Shown: piece by piece, positions 18,936 to 27,170 of the stretch
Layout of the letters: each line of letters begins with the position of its first letter
Numbering within the stretch: the first letter of the stretch is position 1
DNA from: Jatrophihabitans sp964252635
GTDB taxonomy: Bacteria > Actinomycetota > Actinomycetes > Mycobacteriales > Jatrophihabitantaceae
DNA length: 64,000 bases
Direction of reading: 5' to 3'
Assembly: GCF_964252635.1 (NCBI RefSeq)
Contig: NZ_CAXUNP010000012.1
Span: 37,768 to 101,767, forward strand
Notes under the pieces: generated by a model
Databases searched by the model: none
Told to the model about the DNA's origin: nothing
What the model saw: only the letters and a program-made list of their open reading frames with translations
Program-made: the position numbers and the translations under genes

Positions 18936-20615
18936 TCAAACCGCGGCGGCAGCCGCCCGCCCGGCCGCGCGGCCACTGAACAGGCAGCCGCCGAGGAAGG
19001 TCCCCTCCAGGGCGTTGTAGCCGTGCACGCCGCCGCCACCGAAGCCCGCGACCTCGCCCGCGGCGTAGAGCCCGGGGATCGGTTCGCCGTCGTGACCCAG
19101 CGCGCGCGACGCCAGGTCGGTCTGGATGCCGCCGAGCGTCTTGCGGGTGAGGATGTGCATCTTGACCGCGACCAGCGGGCCCGCGTCCGGATCGAGGATC
19201 CGGTGCGGCGTCGCCACCCGGCCGAGCCGGTCGCCGAGGAAGCGCCGCGCGTTGTGGATGCCCTGCACCTGCGCGTCCTTGCCGTACGGGTTGGCGATCT
19301 GCCGGTCGCGGGCCTCGATCTGGGTCCGCAACGTGGCGACGTCGAGCAGGGGCTGCTCGGTGAGCGCGTTCATACCGGCGACCAGGTCCTCCAGGCGGAC
19401 GGCCGTGACGAAGTCGGCGCCGCGGCGTTGGAAGGCCAGGATGGGTCCGGGCGCGCCCTTGCCGAGCACGCGGCTGCGCAGCACCTCACGCACGTTCTTG
19501 CCGGTGATGTCGGGGTTCTGCTCCGAGCCCGACAGCGCGAACTCCTTGGCGATGATCTTCTCGGTGAGCACGAACCAGGAGTGGTCGTAGCCGGCGATGT
19601 CGGGCGTCGTGCGCAGATGCCGCAGCGTGCCGAGCGTGTCGTAGCCCGGCAGGCACGGGTCCGGCAGGCGCCGGCCGAGCGCGTCGAACCACATCGACGA
19701 CGGGCCGGGCAGCACCCGGATGCCGTGCCCGGGCCAGATCGAGTTCCAGTTCTCGATGCCCTCGGTGTAGTGCCACATACGGTCGCGGTTGACCAGCCGC
19801 ACGCCGGCGTCGGCGCTGATGTCCAGCATGCGGCCGTCGACGTGCGCCGGGACGCCGGTGACCATCGTGGCCGGGGGAGTGCCGAGCCGCTCGGGCCAGT
19901 AGCGCCGCACGATGTCGTGGTTCGCGCCGATGCCCCCGGACGTGACGATCACGGCCTGGGCGCTGAACGCGAAGTCGCCGACGACGGTGCGGTTCGACGG
20001 AGCGCCGCGGACCGCGTCGTCCGGAGCCAGGACGCTGCCCCGCACGCCGGTGACGACGCCGTCGGTCATCACCAGCTCGTCGACCCGGTGCCGGTGGGCG
20101 AACGTCACGGTGCCCCGCGACGCCGCGTCGCGGGCCCGGTCGGCGAACGGCTCACTGACGCCGGGCCCCGTGCCCCAGGTGAGGTGGAAGCGCGGGACGG
20201 AGTTGCCGTGGCCGTCGGCCCGCAGGTCGCCGCGCTCGGCCCAGCCGACCGTCGGCATGAGCTTGACGCCCTGCTCGGCGAGCCAGGCGCGCTTCTCTCC
20301 CGCGGCGAACTCGACGTAGGCGCGGGCCCAGCGCTGCGCCCACTCGTCCTCGGGGCGTTCGCCGGTGAGCCGGTCGAACTGGGCGCTGCCGCACCAGTCG
20401 GACCAGGCGAGCTCGAAGGAGTCCTTGACCCCCAGCCGCCGCTGCTCGGGGGTGTCGACCAGGAACAGGCCGCCCAGCGACCAGAACGCCTGGCCGCCCA
20501 GGTTCGCGGCGTTCTCCTGGTCGACGAGCAGGACCCGTTTGCCGCGGGAGGTGAGTTCGTGGGTGGCGACGAGGCCCGCCAGTCCGCCTCCGACGACGAT
20601 GACGTCCGCGTCCAT
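18936..20615 (-). CDS. FAD-binding dehydrogenase (FAD_binding_2 family)
   Basis: The 559-residue flavoprotein has an N-terminal Rossmann motif DVIVVGGGLAGLVATHELT and a C-terminal FAD motif GLYAAGEVAGFGGGGVHGYN. It resembles the putative FAD-binding dehydrogenases related to ketosteroid dehydrogenase and fumarate reductase flavoproteins. KTLGGIQTD near residue 500 is a family feature. No signal peptide is visible. The substrate is unknown. One base separates its start from the stop of the GAF-protein gene upstream, so the two are probably co-transcribed. Confidence 0.82.
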   Translation of the reverse strand: MDADVIVVGGGLAGLVATHELTSRGKRVLLVDQENAANLGGQAFWSLGGLFLVDTPEQRRLGVKDSFELAWSDWCGSAQFDRLTGERPEDEWAQRWARAYVEFAAGEKRAWLAEQGVKLMPTVGWAERGDLRADGHGNSVPRFHLTWGTGPGVSEPFADRARDAASRGTVTFAHRHRVDELVMTDGVVTGVRGSVLAPDDAVRGAPSNRTVVGDFAFSAQAVIVTSGGIGANHDIVRRYWPERLGTPPATMVTGVPAHVDGRMLDISADAGVRLVNRDRMWHYTEGIENWNSIWPGHGIRVLPGPSSMWFDALGRRLPDPCLPGYDTLGTLRHLRTTPDIAGYDHSWFVLTEKIIAKEFALSGSEQNPDITGKNVREVLRSRVLGKGAPGPILAFQRRGADFVTAVRLEDLVAGMNALTEQPLLDVATLRTQIEARDRQIANPYGKDAQVQGIHNARRFLGDRLGRVATPHRILDPDAGPLVAVKMHILTRKTLGGIQTDLASRALGHDGEPIPGLYAAGEVAGFGGGGVHGYNALEGTFLGGCLFSGRAAGRAAAAAV

Positions 20616-20616
20616 G

Positions 20617-21324
20617 TCAGCCCACCGCCCCGGAGCGCGGGCCGAGCACGGAGCTGCGCAGGTTGGTCAGCGCGGTGTCGACGCTGCCGATCGCGCTGTC
20701 CATGAGCCGGGCGACCGGCCCGGCGGTCTGCGATCGTGCGCTGCCGAGCACCATCGACAGGCCCAGCAGTTCGTGGGCGACGCTCTCGTTCAGTGCGCTC
20801 GCGGCGCGTTCGCGTTCGGCAAGAACGGCGCTGCGCTGTTTGGACTCGACCAACTGCAGCTGGGCCGAGCAGACGACGGCGAGCTGTCGAAGCGTCTCCA
20901 CCTGGACGTCGGTCCAGGCCCGGGGGGCGGGGTCGAACACGCACAGCGAGCCGATGACCACGCCGCGCAGGTCGCGCAGCGGCATCCCGGCGTAGGCGAC
21001 GACCTGGTTCGCCACGATGGCCGGGTTCTCGGAGAGCAGCGGGTGGACACGGGCGTCGGTGACGATGAGCGGCTCGGCCCACGTGACGACGTGCTGGCAG
21101 AATGAGAAGGGCAGCGGCGTCTCCCGCTCGGCCGTCATGACCTCGTTGAGGCCGGCCGCACCGGGGAACACCTGGCGGTCGGGGTCGACGAGGGTCACGG
21201 ACGCGGCCGGGGCGTCGAGCACGCGCCGGGTGAGCGCCGCCATCTGGTCGAACTCCTCGACGGGTGCCGCGGGCAGCAAGGTGCACTCCGGCAGCGTGAA
21301 CGGTGCTGCGGTGAGGGCGTCCAC
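20617..21324 (-). CDS. GAF-domain protein
   Basis: The 235-residue protein has a GAF domain over roughly residues 25-165 (ASVTLVDPDRQVFPGAAGLN, LPFSFCQHVV, AYAGMPLRDLRGVVIGSLCV) and a C-terminal helical tail (LAERERAASALNESVAHELL). The FCQHVV cysteine is typical of GAF domains in two-component and STAS-linked sensors. No output domain is present, so it may act through a partner. The start is a GTG (complement of 21322-21324), and the FAD dehydrogenase follows after one base. Confidence 0.75.
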   Translation of the reverse strand: MDALTAAPFTLPECTLLPAAPVEEFDQMAALTRRVLDAPAASVTLVDPDRQVFPGAAGLNEVMTAERETPLPFSFCQHVVTWAEPLIVTDARVHPLLSENPAIVANQVVAYAGMPLRDLRGVVIGSLCVFDPAPRAWTDVQVETLRQLAVVCSAQLQLVESKQRSAVLAERERAASALNESVAHELLGLSMVLGSARSQTAGPVARLMDSAIGSVDTALTNLRSSVLGPRSGAVG

Positions 21325-21356
21325 CCGCTGATGATCGCACGGGAGGACGCGGGTCC

Positions 21357-21755
21357 TCAGTGGCGCGGCTCGCCCCGGTACGTGCCGAACGACCAGCGGT
21401 TGCCCTCCGGGTCGCGGATGGCGAAGTCGCGCGAGCCGTAGTCGGTGTCGTGCAGCCCGGTGGTCACCTCGGCTCCGGCCGCCGCGATCCGTTCGTACCG
21501 GGCGTCCGGGTCGTCGACGACGACGTAGGCGCCGAACGTCCCGGGCTCGAGCCCCCAGTCCGTCCCCGGGCGGGCGGAGCCCAGCATCACCCCGCCGCCG
21601 AGGGGCCAGCTGAGCTGGGCATGGTGGACCACGCCGTCCTCGGCGTAGACCGTGGTCTCCTCGAACCCGACGACGTCGACGAGGAAGCGGATGAGCGCCG
21701 GCGCGTCGCGGGCGCGCAGCGTCGGCCAGACCTGGGGCGGGGGTGCGTCGCTCAT
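21357..21755 (-). CDS. VOC family / glyoxalase-like protein
   Basis: From the ATG at 21753-21755 the product is 132 residues; an in-frame GTG 15 bases upstream is an alternative. It has WPTLRARDAPALIRFLVDVVG at the N-terminus and the C-terminal YGSRDFAIRDPEGNRWSFGT typical of glyoxalase/bleomycin-resistance proteins of the PhnB-like group. Metal-ligand residues are incomplete, so a binding rather than catalytic role is possible. Confidence 0.78.
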   Translation of the reverse strand: MSDAPPPQVWPTLRARDAPALIRFLVDVVGFEETTVYAEDGVVHHAQLSWPLGGGVMLGSARPGTDWGLEPGTFGAYVVVDDPDARYERIAAAGAEVTTGLHDTDYGSRDFAIRDPEGNRWSFGTYRGEPRH

Positions 21756-21779
21756 CCGGTCATCGTGCACAGGACCCCG

Positions 21780-22199
21780 TCAACTCGCTGTGACGCCGTC
21801 GAGGTAGTACCACCGGCCCCGGCGGCGGGCGAAGCGGCTGCGCTCGTGCTGGACACCTCGGACGGCACCGGTCCGGTGATGAGCGCGGAACTCGACCTCG
21901 CCGGTGTCGGCGAACGGGCCGCCGTCCGTCGCGTCGAGGATCTCCAGCCGTACCCAACTGCGTGCCGGGTCGAGTTCGAGGGCGGCGGGGCGGGTGCTCG
22001 GGTGCCAGCTCGAGAGCAGGTACGTGAGGTCGCCCAGCGCGAACGCGCTGTAGCGGGCCCGCATCAGCGTCTCGGCCGTAGGCGCGGGCACGGAGCTGTC
22101 GTGGCGGGGTCGGCAGCAGGCGGTGTAGACCTCTCCGGTCCCGCACGGGCAGCGACCTTCGGCGCTGCCCGCCGACGGCCCCGGGCCCGACCCGCTCAG
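21780..22199 (-). CDS. YchJ-like SEC-C protein with no canonical start
   Basis: The frame reads through the SEC-C zinc motif RCPCGTGEVYTACC into the YchJ-type NTF2-like domain (ETLMRARYSAFALGDLTYLL, ARSWVRLEILD, RSRFARRRGRWYYLDG). The first ATG/GTG/TTG in frame is the GTG at 22089-22091, which would remove the SEC-C motif. In frame upstream the only plausible initiator is a CTG (complement of 22197-22199) whose last two bases are part of the STAS gene's TGA stop, as in ATGA overlaps. I give the CTG start (139 residues). A start at 22091 would give 103 residues. The function of YchJ proteins is not established. Confidence 0.65.
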   Translation of the reverse strand: MSGSGPGPSAGSAEGRCPCGTGEVYTACCRPRHDSSVPAPTAETLMRARYSAFALGDLTYLLSSWHPSTRPAALELDPARSWVRLEILDATDGGPFADTGEVEFRAHHRTGAVRGVQHERSRFARRRGRWYYLDGVTAS

Positions 22200-22528
22200 G
22201 GTTCCCAGTCGAACAGCTCGTAGGTGCCCGCGATCTCCATCAGCCGCACGAGGCGGTGGTTCGCCCCGCGCAGGACCAGGCGCTTGTTCAGATCCTTGGC
22301 CGCGGCGTGGGCGTTGATCAGCATGCCGAGCCCGGTCGTGTCGACCATGCGGGTCCGGTCGAGCTCGACGACCACCGTGTCGCCCGGCGTGGCCGCGATG
22401 GTGGCCTGCAGCCGTTCCAGGTGCGACGGCGCAGTGCTCGCGTCGACCTCGCCGGCCAGCGCGTACGCCGCTGGTGCTTGGGTCACTCTGTCCGCCGATC
22501 CGTCGTCCCCGGGCGTGTCGTCGTCCAT
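22196..22528 (-). CDS. STAS-domain anti-sigma factor antagonist
   Basis: The 110-residue STAS protein has YALAGEVDASTAPSHLERLQ at the front and VVVELDRTRMVDTTGLGMLI in the middle. The target serine position of SpoIIAA/RsbV-type proteins is Thr here (MVDTTGLGML), which can also be phosphorylated. It would bind an anti-sigma kinase, though none is encoded nearby. I prefer the ATG at 22526-22528 to the TTG nine codons upstream. Its stop is shared with the CTG start proposed for the next gene. Confidence 0.78.
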   Translation of the reverse strand: MDDDTPGDDGSADRVTQAPAAYALAGEVDASTAPSHLERLQATIAATPGDTVVVELDRTRMVDTTGLGMLINAHAAAKDLNKRLVLRGANHRLVRLMEIAGTYELFDWEP

Positions 22529-22602
22529 ATTTGCCGACACCGCCCGTTCAGGCAACGGTCACGTGGCGCCGGCCGCGTCACGCCCACGCCGCGCGGCCCC
22601 TG

Positions 22603-23361
22603 TCACCCGATCGCGGTACCGAACAGCGACCCGACGGCGTAGGTGAAGGCCAGGCCGAGCGCCCCGCCGACGACGACCCGCAGGACGGCCAGCCGGACCG
22701 GCGCCGACCCCAGCCGCGCCGAGATGGTTCCGGCGAGGGCGAGGGCGGCGAGTACGGCAACCACGCAGACGCCGACCCGCCAGTGCGGCGGCGGCAGCAG
22801 GATCGCCACGACCGGCAGCACCGCGCCGACGACGAAGGAGATCGCGGACGCGACCGCCGCCTGCATCGGGTTTGCGAGGTGGTCCGGGTCCAACCCCAGC
22901 TCGGCGTCCAGGTGCGCCCCCAGCGCGTCGTGTTCGGTGAGCTCGAGCGCGACCTGACGCGCGGTTCCGGGCGACAACCCCTTCGCCTGGTACAGCGCGG
23001 CCAGTTCGGCGAGCTCCTCGTCGGGTTCGTCGGCCAGCTCGCGCCGTTCCTTGGCCAACAGCGCCCGCTCGGAGTCGCGCTGACTGCTGACCGACACGTA
23101 TTCGCCCAGCGACATGGAGACCGCGCCCGCCACCAGTCCGGCGAGCCCCGCGGTGAAGATCGGTCCGGTGGCGGTCGTGGCGCCGGCCACCCCGACGACG
23201 ATGCCCGCCGTGGACACGATGCCGTCGTTCGCACCGAGCACCCCGGCACGCAGCCAGTTGAGCCGCCCGGCCCGCTCCGAGTCGTGCGGTTCGGCCGGAT
23301 GGGTGGGTTCGCCCGCAGCCGCCGCGTCGACCTGGGCGCTGGTGGGATCTGCGGTGCTCAC
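22603..23361 (-). CDS. VIT1/CCC1 family iron/manganese transporter
   Basis: The roughly 252-residue membrane protein has the family signature LRAGVLGANDGIVSTAGIVVG in helix 1 and GAVSMSLGEYVSVSSQRDSE in helix 2. A cytoplasmic helical insert rich in Glu follows (KERRELADEPDEELAELAAL), then three more helices. VIT proteins export or store divalent iron and manganese. The GTG at 23359-23361 is a convenient start, but GGAGG lies too close to it, so the true start may differ by a few codons. Confidence 0.83.
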   Translation of the reverse strand: MSTADPTSAQVDAAAAGEPTHPAEPHDSERAGRLNWLRAGVLGANDGIVSTAGIVVGVAGATTATGPIFTAGLAGLVAGAVSMSLGEYVSVSSQRDSERALLAKERRELADEPDEELAELAALYQAKGLSPGTARQVALELTEHDALGAHLDAELGLDPDHLANPMQAAVASAISFVVGAVLPVVAILLPPPHWRVGVCVVAVLAALALAGTISARLGSAPVRLAVLRVVVGGALGLAFTYAVGSLFGTAIG

Positions 23362-23489
23362 CCCTCCAGTGAACCGATCCGCGAGCGCAGGTGCCAGCAA
23401 GGGCAGGCTGGCCTGCGCGGCGGCCAGGTGTGCTCAACGCCGGTCGAGGTCCCGGGTTGGGGCGCCGAGCGTGCGGGCAGGGTGTGGGC

Positions 23490-23735
23490 ATGGCTGACTA
23501 CGTGCTGCAGGTGAACTACGAACAGGGTGTGGATCCGGTACTGGTGACACTGCACGGGGTGAGCCCGGACGAGGCCGAGACCGCGCACCAGGCGCTCGAG
23601 ACCGAGCTCGAGCACGCCCGGAGCATGAACGCTCCGGTGGTGTTCAGCGGGGCGACCGACGCCGACCCGACGGCTGGCGTGGCCCTCGACCCGGCGCGGG
23701 TCACCGGCGTGAACCTCATCGCGCCGCCCGACTGA
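23490..23735 (+). CDS. Small hypothetical protein
   Basis: This 81-residue protein (MADYVLQVNYEQGVDPVLVT at the start, ALDPARVTGVNLIAPPD at the end) has alternating beta/alpha character and no membrane segment or known motif. An ATG, codon use with G/C third positions and an isolated position with its own upstream gap support it. I do not recognise the family. Confidence 0.6.
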   Translation: MADYVLQVNYEQGVDPVLVTLHGVSPDEAETAHQALETELEHARSMNAPVVFSGATDADPTAGVALDPARVTGVNLIAPPD

Positions 23736-23770
23736 CGAGGCCCGGTCGGATCACGCAGAGGTCGCGCCGG

Positions 23771-23935
23771 TCAGGACGGCGACTCGTCCTCGGTGTTGCG
23801 CTGGGTCTGGGTGTCCGCGTCGGAATGGCCGGTGGACGCGGGTGACGTGTCGGCCCGGTCGTCCGAGGGGGCGTCGTCCGGTGACTGCTTGTTCGGTGAC
23901 TGCTCGGCCCCATCGGGTGTGGTGTCGTCGATCAT
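23771..23935 (-). CDS. Small acidic disordered protein
   Basis: A 54-residue reading frame runs from the ATG at 23933-23935, preceded by AAAGG. The product starts MIDDTTPDGAEQSPNKQSPD and is almost entirely Asp, Ser, Thr, Pro, Glu and Gln with no hydrophobic core, so it should be disordered. It is followed downstream by the small-protein stop at 23735. It may be co-expressed with, or stress-linked to, its neighbours; no function is assigned. Confidence 0.5.
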   Translation of the reverse strand: MIDDTTPDGAEQSPNKQSPDDAPSDDRADTSPASTGHSDADTQTQRNTEDESPS

Positions 23936-23962
23936 GGTGTGCCTTTCGTGATGTTCGGGGGA

Positions 23963-25039
23963 TCAGGTGGTGACAGCAGGCGTCGCTGCACGGCGCGCGG
24001 CACGCAGCGGCGCGCCCAGTTCGTGCAGGTAGCTCAGCGCCATCCGGTAGGACGCGAACATGCCGGTCTGGGTGTAGGTGATGTCGTGCGTCGCGCAGTA
24101 CTCGCGGGTCAGTTGCTGCGCGCGCCTGAGGTGGGCGCGCGGCATGCTCGGGAACAGGTGGTGCTCGATCTGGTAGTTCAGGCCGCCGAACAGCTGATCG
24201 GTGAACCACCCGCCGCGCACGTTGCGCGAGGTCAGTACCTGACGGCGTAGGTAGTCGACGGTCTGATCCGCCGGGATGACCGGCATGCCCTTGTGGTTGG
24301 GAGCGAACGAACAACCCATGTAAAACCCGAACACGGCCTGGTGCACGGCGATGAACGCCACCGCGTGCAGCGGGGGGAGGAGCGTGAAGCTCGCCCCCAG
24401 GTAGGCCGCGAAGTGCACGGTCAGCAGCGTCGCTTCGGTGCGGCCCAGGCGGTGCTTACCGCGGCTGCACAGGTACTGGATGCCCGCCGCGTGCAGTTGG
24501 ATGCCTTCCAGGAGCAGCAGCGGGAAGAAGAGGAACGCCTGGTTGCGGGTGGTGGCGCGGGCGAGCCAGCCGGTGCGCCCGGCGGCAGCCGCCGCGGTGA
24601 AGGCCAGCACGCCCTCGCCGATGTCCGGGTCGTGGTCCTCCTTGTTGGGGTTGGCGTGGTGACGGTTGTGCTTGTCCACCCACCAGCCGATGCTCAGTCC
24701 GGACAACAGGTCGCCGGCGAGCAGCCCTGCGACGGTGTTGCCGGACCGTTTCGCGGCGATCTGTTGGTGGCCGCCGTCGTGACCCAGGAAGGCGATCTGG
24801 GTCGAGGCGATTCCGAGGAGACCGGCAGCCACCAGCACGAACCACGAGGCCCCGAGCTCGGCGACGAGCACCCAGCAGGCGGCGAAGAAGCCGAGCGTGA
24901 GCGCCGTGCGCACGGCGTAACGCCAGGGTGTGCGTTCGAGCAGTCGCGCCGCGCGGATGGCACGGCTGAGCCCGGCGTAGTCGCTGCCGCGGCGGATCTC
25001 GCCGACGGGTACGCCCGGCGGCTCGACGGTCGTCGTCAT
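23963..25039 (-). CDS. Membrane fatty acid desaturase (acyl-CoA/acyl-lipid type)
   Basis: The 358-residue di-iron desaturase has all three histidine boxes: HDGGHQQ near residue 87, HNRHH near 124 and QIEHH near 302. Four hydrophobic stretches flank them. This pattern matches the linoleoyl-CoA/DesA3-like branch that adds double bonds to membrane-bound acyl chains. The ATG at 25037-25039 is used. The gene lies just downstream of the start of the small acidic gene and divergent from the ANTAR region. Oxygen-dependent and probably cold- or membrane-stress-responsive by family analogy only. Confidence 0.87.
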   Translation of the reverse strand: MTTTVEPPGVPVGEIRRGSDYAGLSRAIRAARLLERTPWRYAVRTALTLGFFAACWVLVAELGASWFVLVAAGLLGIASTQIAFLGHDGGHQQIAAKRSGNTVAGLLAGDLLSGLSIGWWVDKHNRHHANPNKEDHDPDIGEGVLAFTAAAAAGRTGWLARATTRNQAFLFFPLLLLEGIQLHAAGIQYLCSRGKHRLGRTEATLLTVHFAAYLGASFTLLPPLHAVAFIAVHQAVFGFYMGCSFAPNHKGMPVIPADQTVDYLRRQVLTSRNVRGGWFTDQLFGGLNYQIEHHLFPSMPRAHLRRAQQLTREYCATHDITYTQTGMFASYRMALSYLHELGAPLRAARRAATPAVTT

Positions 25040-25252
25040 CGCTGAGAAAGACGGTGGAGCACGGTGGACTCACCCAGTGAAGCGCTCGCGCCCGCGGGCC
25101 AAACGCCTCGATAACCAGTCACGGAAGGCTGAACGGCTGTAGCCCAACCGCATGGTCACGGTACCCAGAACCGCGCCGCCGATCGCCGCCACGGAGCGCC
25201 CGCGTGTACCCGGTCCTGCTCCTGGCGATGGCCCGAATCGTGTGCAAATATG

Positions 25253-25324
25253 CAAGGGCTGGCACACAGCCTCCTGGTTCGCGATCCCCGCTCGCGCGGG
25301 TCGTGCGGGTACACACCCACGCAC
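25253..25324 (+). ncRNA. Structured leader RNA in front of an ANTAR gene (copy 1)
   Basis: Three consecutive hairpins can form: GGCTG/CAGCC (25257-25271, loop GCACA), CCCGC/GCGGG (25287-25300) and GTGCGGGT/ACCC..GCAC (25303-25324). Positions 25253-25318 align without gaps to the leader of the paralogous ANTAR gene on the mobile element (57 of 66 identical, first 24 all identical). The block ends 35 bases before the ANTAR ATG. Differences fall mainly in loops and at amino-acid-changing positions of the overlapping open frame, which argues for RNA rather than protein constraint. ANTAR domains bind paired hairpins, so an autoregulatory target is likely. Confidence 0.55.
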
Positions 25325-25359
25325 AGGAAAACCGGACAGACCCGCCTCCCGGGAACGCC

Positions 25360-26112
25360 ATGTCCGCTTCGAGCCACGAGCCCACCGGGGGCAGCGCCGA
25401 AGCCCAGCTCTCTGGGTTCGACCGGCGACCGGCTCCGCCCGTGACACCGCAGGTCGATCAGACCAGCATCCGGCTCGTGCCCTCGGTCGAGCCGAGCGTC
25501 GTGCTGGGGAGCCTGGTGGCGCAGTGCGTGCCCGACTTCTGCGACGAGTGCTCCGTCGAGTTCGTCGACAGCTCCGCCGACGGTCCGGCCACCCGCCATC
25601 GCCTGTCGAACCCACTGCCACCTGCAGGCTCCGGCGGCATCGATCGGGTGTCGCTGCGCGCCGCCGGGCAGACCACCCACGTCGTTCGGGTCCTGCTCAC
25701 CATCGGTGCGGTCGAGCACGCTGCCGGGACCCGAGATGGCGATGCGTCCCCGACCGGGCTGGCCCTCGAGGGTGAGGCGCTGTTCCTGTGGAACCGGCGC
25801 GCCGCCACCCGCGTGGATCGCCTGGCCGCCGAAGCCCTGGTGGCGCGGGCGGTGCAGCTGGTCGGACAGCAGCGCAGCGAGCAGGCCGCGGCGGCCGCCA
25901 GTTGTGCGGTCGCCAACCTCACCACCGCCCTGCAGAACAGCCGGCAGATCGGGATGGCCATGGGCATCTTGATGAGCGCGCTGCACCTCACCCAGGACGA
26001 CGCGTTCGCGGCCCTGCGGATCGCCAGCCAGCGGTCGAACCGCAAGCTGCGCGACGTGGCGTCCGACGTGGTCGAGACCGGCTGGCTCGATCCGGCCCAG
26101 CTGCGGAAATAG
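25360..26112 (+). CDS. ANTAR-domain response protein (chromosomal paralogue)
   Basis: The 250-residue protein has an N-terminal sensor region of GAF-like character (SVVLGSLVAQCVPDFCDECS, RAAGQTTHVVRVLLTIGAVE), a connecting helix (RSEQAAAAASCAVANLTTAL) and a C-terminal ANTAR domain (RQIGMAMGILMSALHLTQDD, QRSNRKLRDVASDVVETG). ANTAR domains bind nascent RNA hairpins and prevent termination. The ATG at 25360 was chosen over a long upstream open frame because that frame overlaps the structured leader. The closest relative in the window is the gene at 35589-36344 on the mobile element. Confidence 0.85.
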   Translation: MSASSHEPTGGSAEAQLSGFDRRPAPPVTPQVDQTSIRLVPSVEPSVVLGSLVAQCVPDFCDECSVEFVDSSADGPATRHRLSNPLPPAGSGGIDRVSLRAAGQTTHVVRVLLTIGAVEHAAGTRDGDASPTGLALEGEALFLWNRRAATRVDRLAAEALVARAVQLVGQQRSEQAAAAASCAVANLTTALQNSRQIGMAMGILMSALHLTQDDAFAALRIASQRSNRKLRDVASDVVETGWLDPAQLRK

Positions 26113-26119
26113 CGGGCCC

Positions 26120-26368
26120 ATGACCGCCGAACCGATGGACACCGAGTACATCGTCATCCGCGCCGCCGGCGACATCGTGAACGATTCCGGGCCGGCCTCG
26201 CACCTCGTCGGGGAATGGCTGGTCCGCTCCGAGCTCGATGACGACACGCGTGTCGAGCTGGACGGCGCCAACGGCGTCGTCAGCGCCTATCCCACCGAAC
26301 GGACCGAAGAGGCGCCCGGTGGGTTCGCCGGGCAGGTGTACGAGGTCAGGGACGGCGCCGGCGACTGA
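26120..26368 (+). CDS. Small hypothetical protein after the ANTAR gene
   Basis: The 82-residue product (MTAEPMDTEYIVIRAAGDIV at the start) begins eight bases after the ANTAR stop, so it is probably co-transcribed. It is acidic, contains mixed strand and loop character and has no motif I recognise. Its 3' end overlaps by 23 bases the 3' end of the convergent sigma-region-4-like gene. Confidence 0.5.
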   Translation: MTAEPMDTEYIVIRAAGDIVNDSGPASHLVGEWLVRSELDDDTRVELDGANGVVSAYPTERTEEAPGGFAGQVYEVRDGAGD

Positions 26369-26666
26369 CGACGGTGCGTTCGGCAGCCTCCCCGAGTCGG
26401 CTCTCGCCGGCCAGGACCTGCTCGGCCAGCCGTCGCAGGCCCCGGGTCAGGGCGCGCCGGACGACCTTGACCGGGATGCCGAGGTCGGCCGCGACCTGCG
26501 GCTGGGTGCGGCCGTGCCAGTACACGAGAACCACGGCGGCGCGTTCGATCGGGTCCAGGTCCTGGACCGCCCGGACGGTGGCGCCGCAGGTGGCGGCGAG
26601 GTCGGGCACGGGCCGGTCGGGCGGTGGCAAGGCGTGCTCCGCGTGCGTGTCGACGACCTGGTGCAC
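26346..26666 (-). CDS. Sigma-70 region-4-like helix-turn-helix protein
   Basis: From the GTG at 26664-26666 this is 106 residues, dominated by a sigma region 4-like fold: VQDLDPIERAAVVLVYWHGR, TQPQVAADLGIPVKVVRRAL, TRGLRRLAEQVL. There is no region 2, so it is not a complete sigma factor. The frame stays open upstream with a further plausible stretch (RVEHLRCTYLGRARTAAALV) but no ATG/GTG/TTG, so the 5' end is uncertain. A similar protein lies at 37630-37953 on the mobile element, next to the paralogous ANTAR gene. It may regulate transcription as a cofactor or be a relic of an ECF sigma gene. Confidence 0.6.
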   Translation of the reverse strand: MHQVVDTHAEHALPPPDRPVPDLAATCGATVRAVQDLDPIERAAVVLVYWHGRTQPQVAADLGIPVKVVRRALTRGLRRLAEQVLAGESRLGEAAERTVVSRRRRP

Positions 26667-26924
26667 GAGAGCCGCCGCGGTCCGTGCGCGGCCGAGGTAT
26701 GTGCAGCGCAGGTGTTCGACTCGGGCTGGTGTCCAACCGATCGCGAACCTACCAGTGGGTGACCGCGGTGATCGTGAAGCCGGCGGGACGGACGCGACGC
26801 GGTCGCCGAACCCGGTTACCCTGGAGGCGCTGGAAACCAGCCTCTCGGGGCAGCGCCGTCCACCGATCCGGTCGACGGCCGCCGCGCCCGTATCCAGACC
26901 GGTGCCCTACCTCCCGGGTGCGTG
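26667..26924. other. Gap with an RNA-hairpin candidate
   Basis: No gene is supported here. At 26824-26844 the sequence GAGGCGCTGG-AAA-CCAGC-CTC can form a stem of GCTGG/CCAGC plus GAG/CTC with a small bulge, on the + strand, about 320 bases ahead of the ANTAR gene at 27167. It could belong to that gene's leader. Confidence 0.3.
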
Positions 26925-27170
26925 ATGAGTCCTCGAACCGACGTGTCAGCTGTCGTCCCAGGCGCGTGGGCGCGCCTGTCCGCCCTGCGGTTCGGCCGCT
27001 GGAGGTGCCGGGCGTTGCGGTACGCGCCGTTCCTGCGTCGCACCGTGCGCTGCGCTCAGCAACCCGGCCACCGAGGGGTCCACGCCTACCGCTCGTTCGA
27101 CGAGGTCGTGTCCTGGACCGGCCGGGCCGAGAGTGGTAGCCCGTCGATCCACGGTCAGCCGTCGACGTGA
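26925..27170 (+). CDS. Possible small protein overlapping the next start
   Basis: An 81-residue frame from ATG 26925 ends in a TGA that overlaps the GTG of the GAF-ANTAR gene. The product is Arg-rich with no recognisable domain (SALRFGRWRCRALRYAPFLR). Third positions are mostly G/C, as expected for a gene here, but that also holds for many spurious frames. The GTGA overlap is the main support. Confidence 0.28.
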   Translation: MSPRTDVSAVVPGAWARLSALRFGRWRCRALRYAPFLRRTVRCAQQPGHRGVHAYRSFDEVVSWTGRAESGSPSIHGQPST

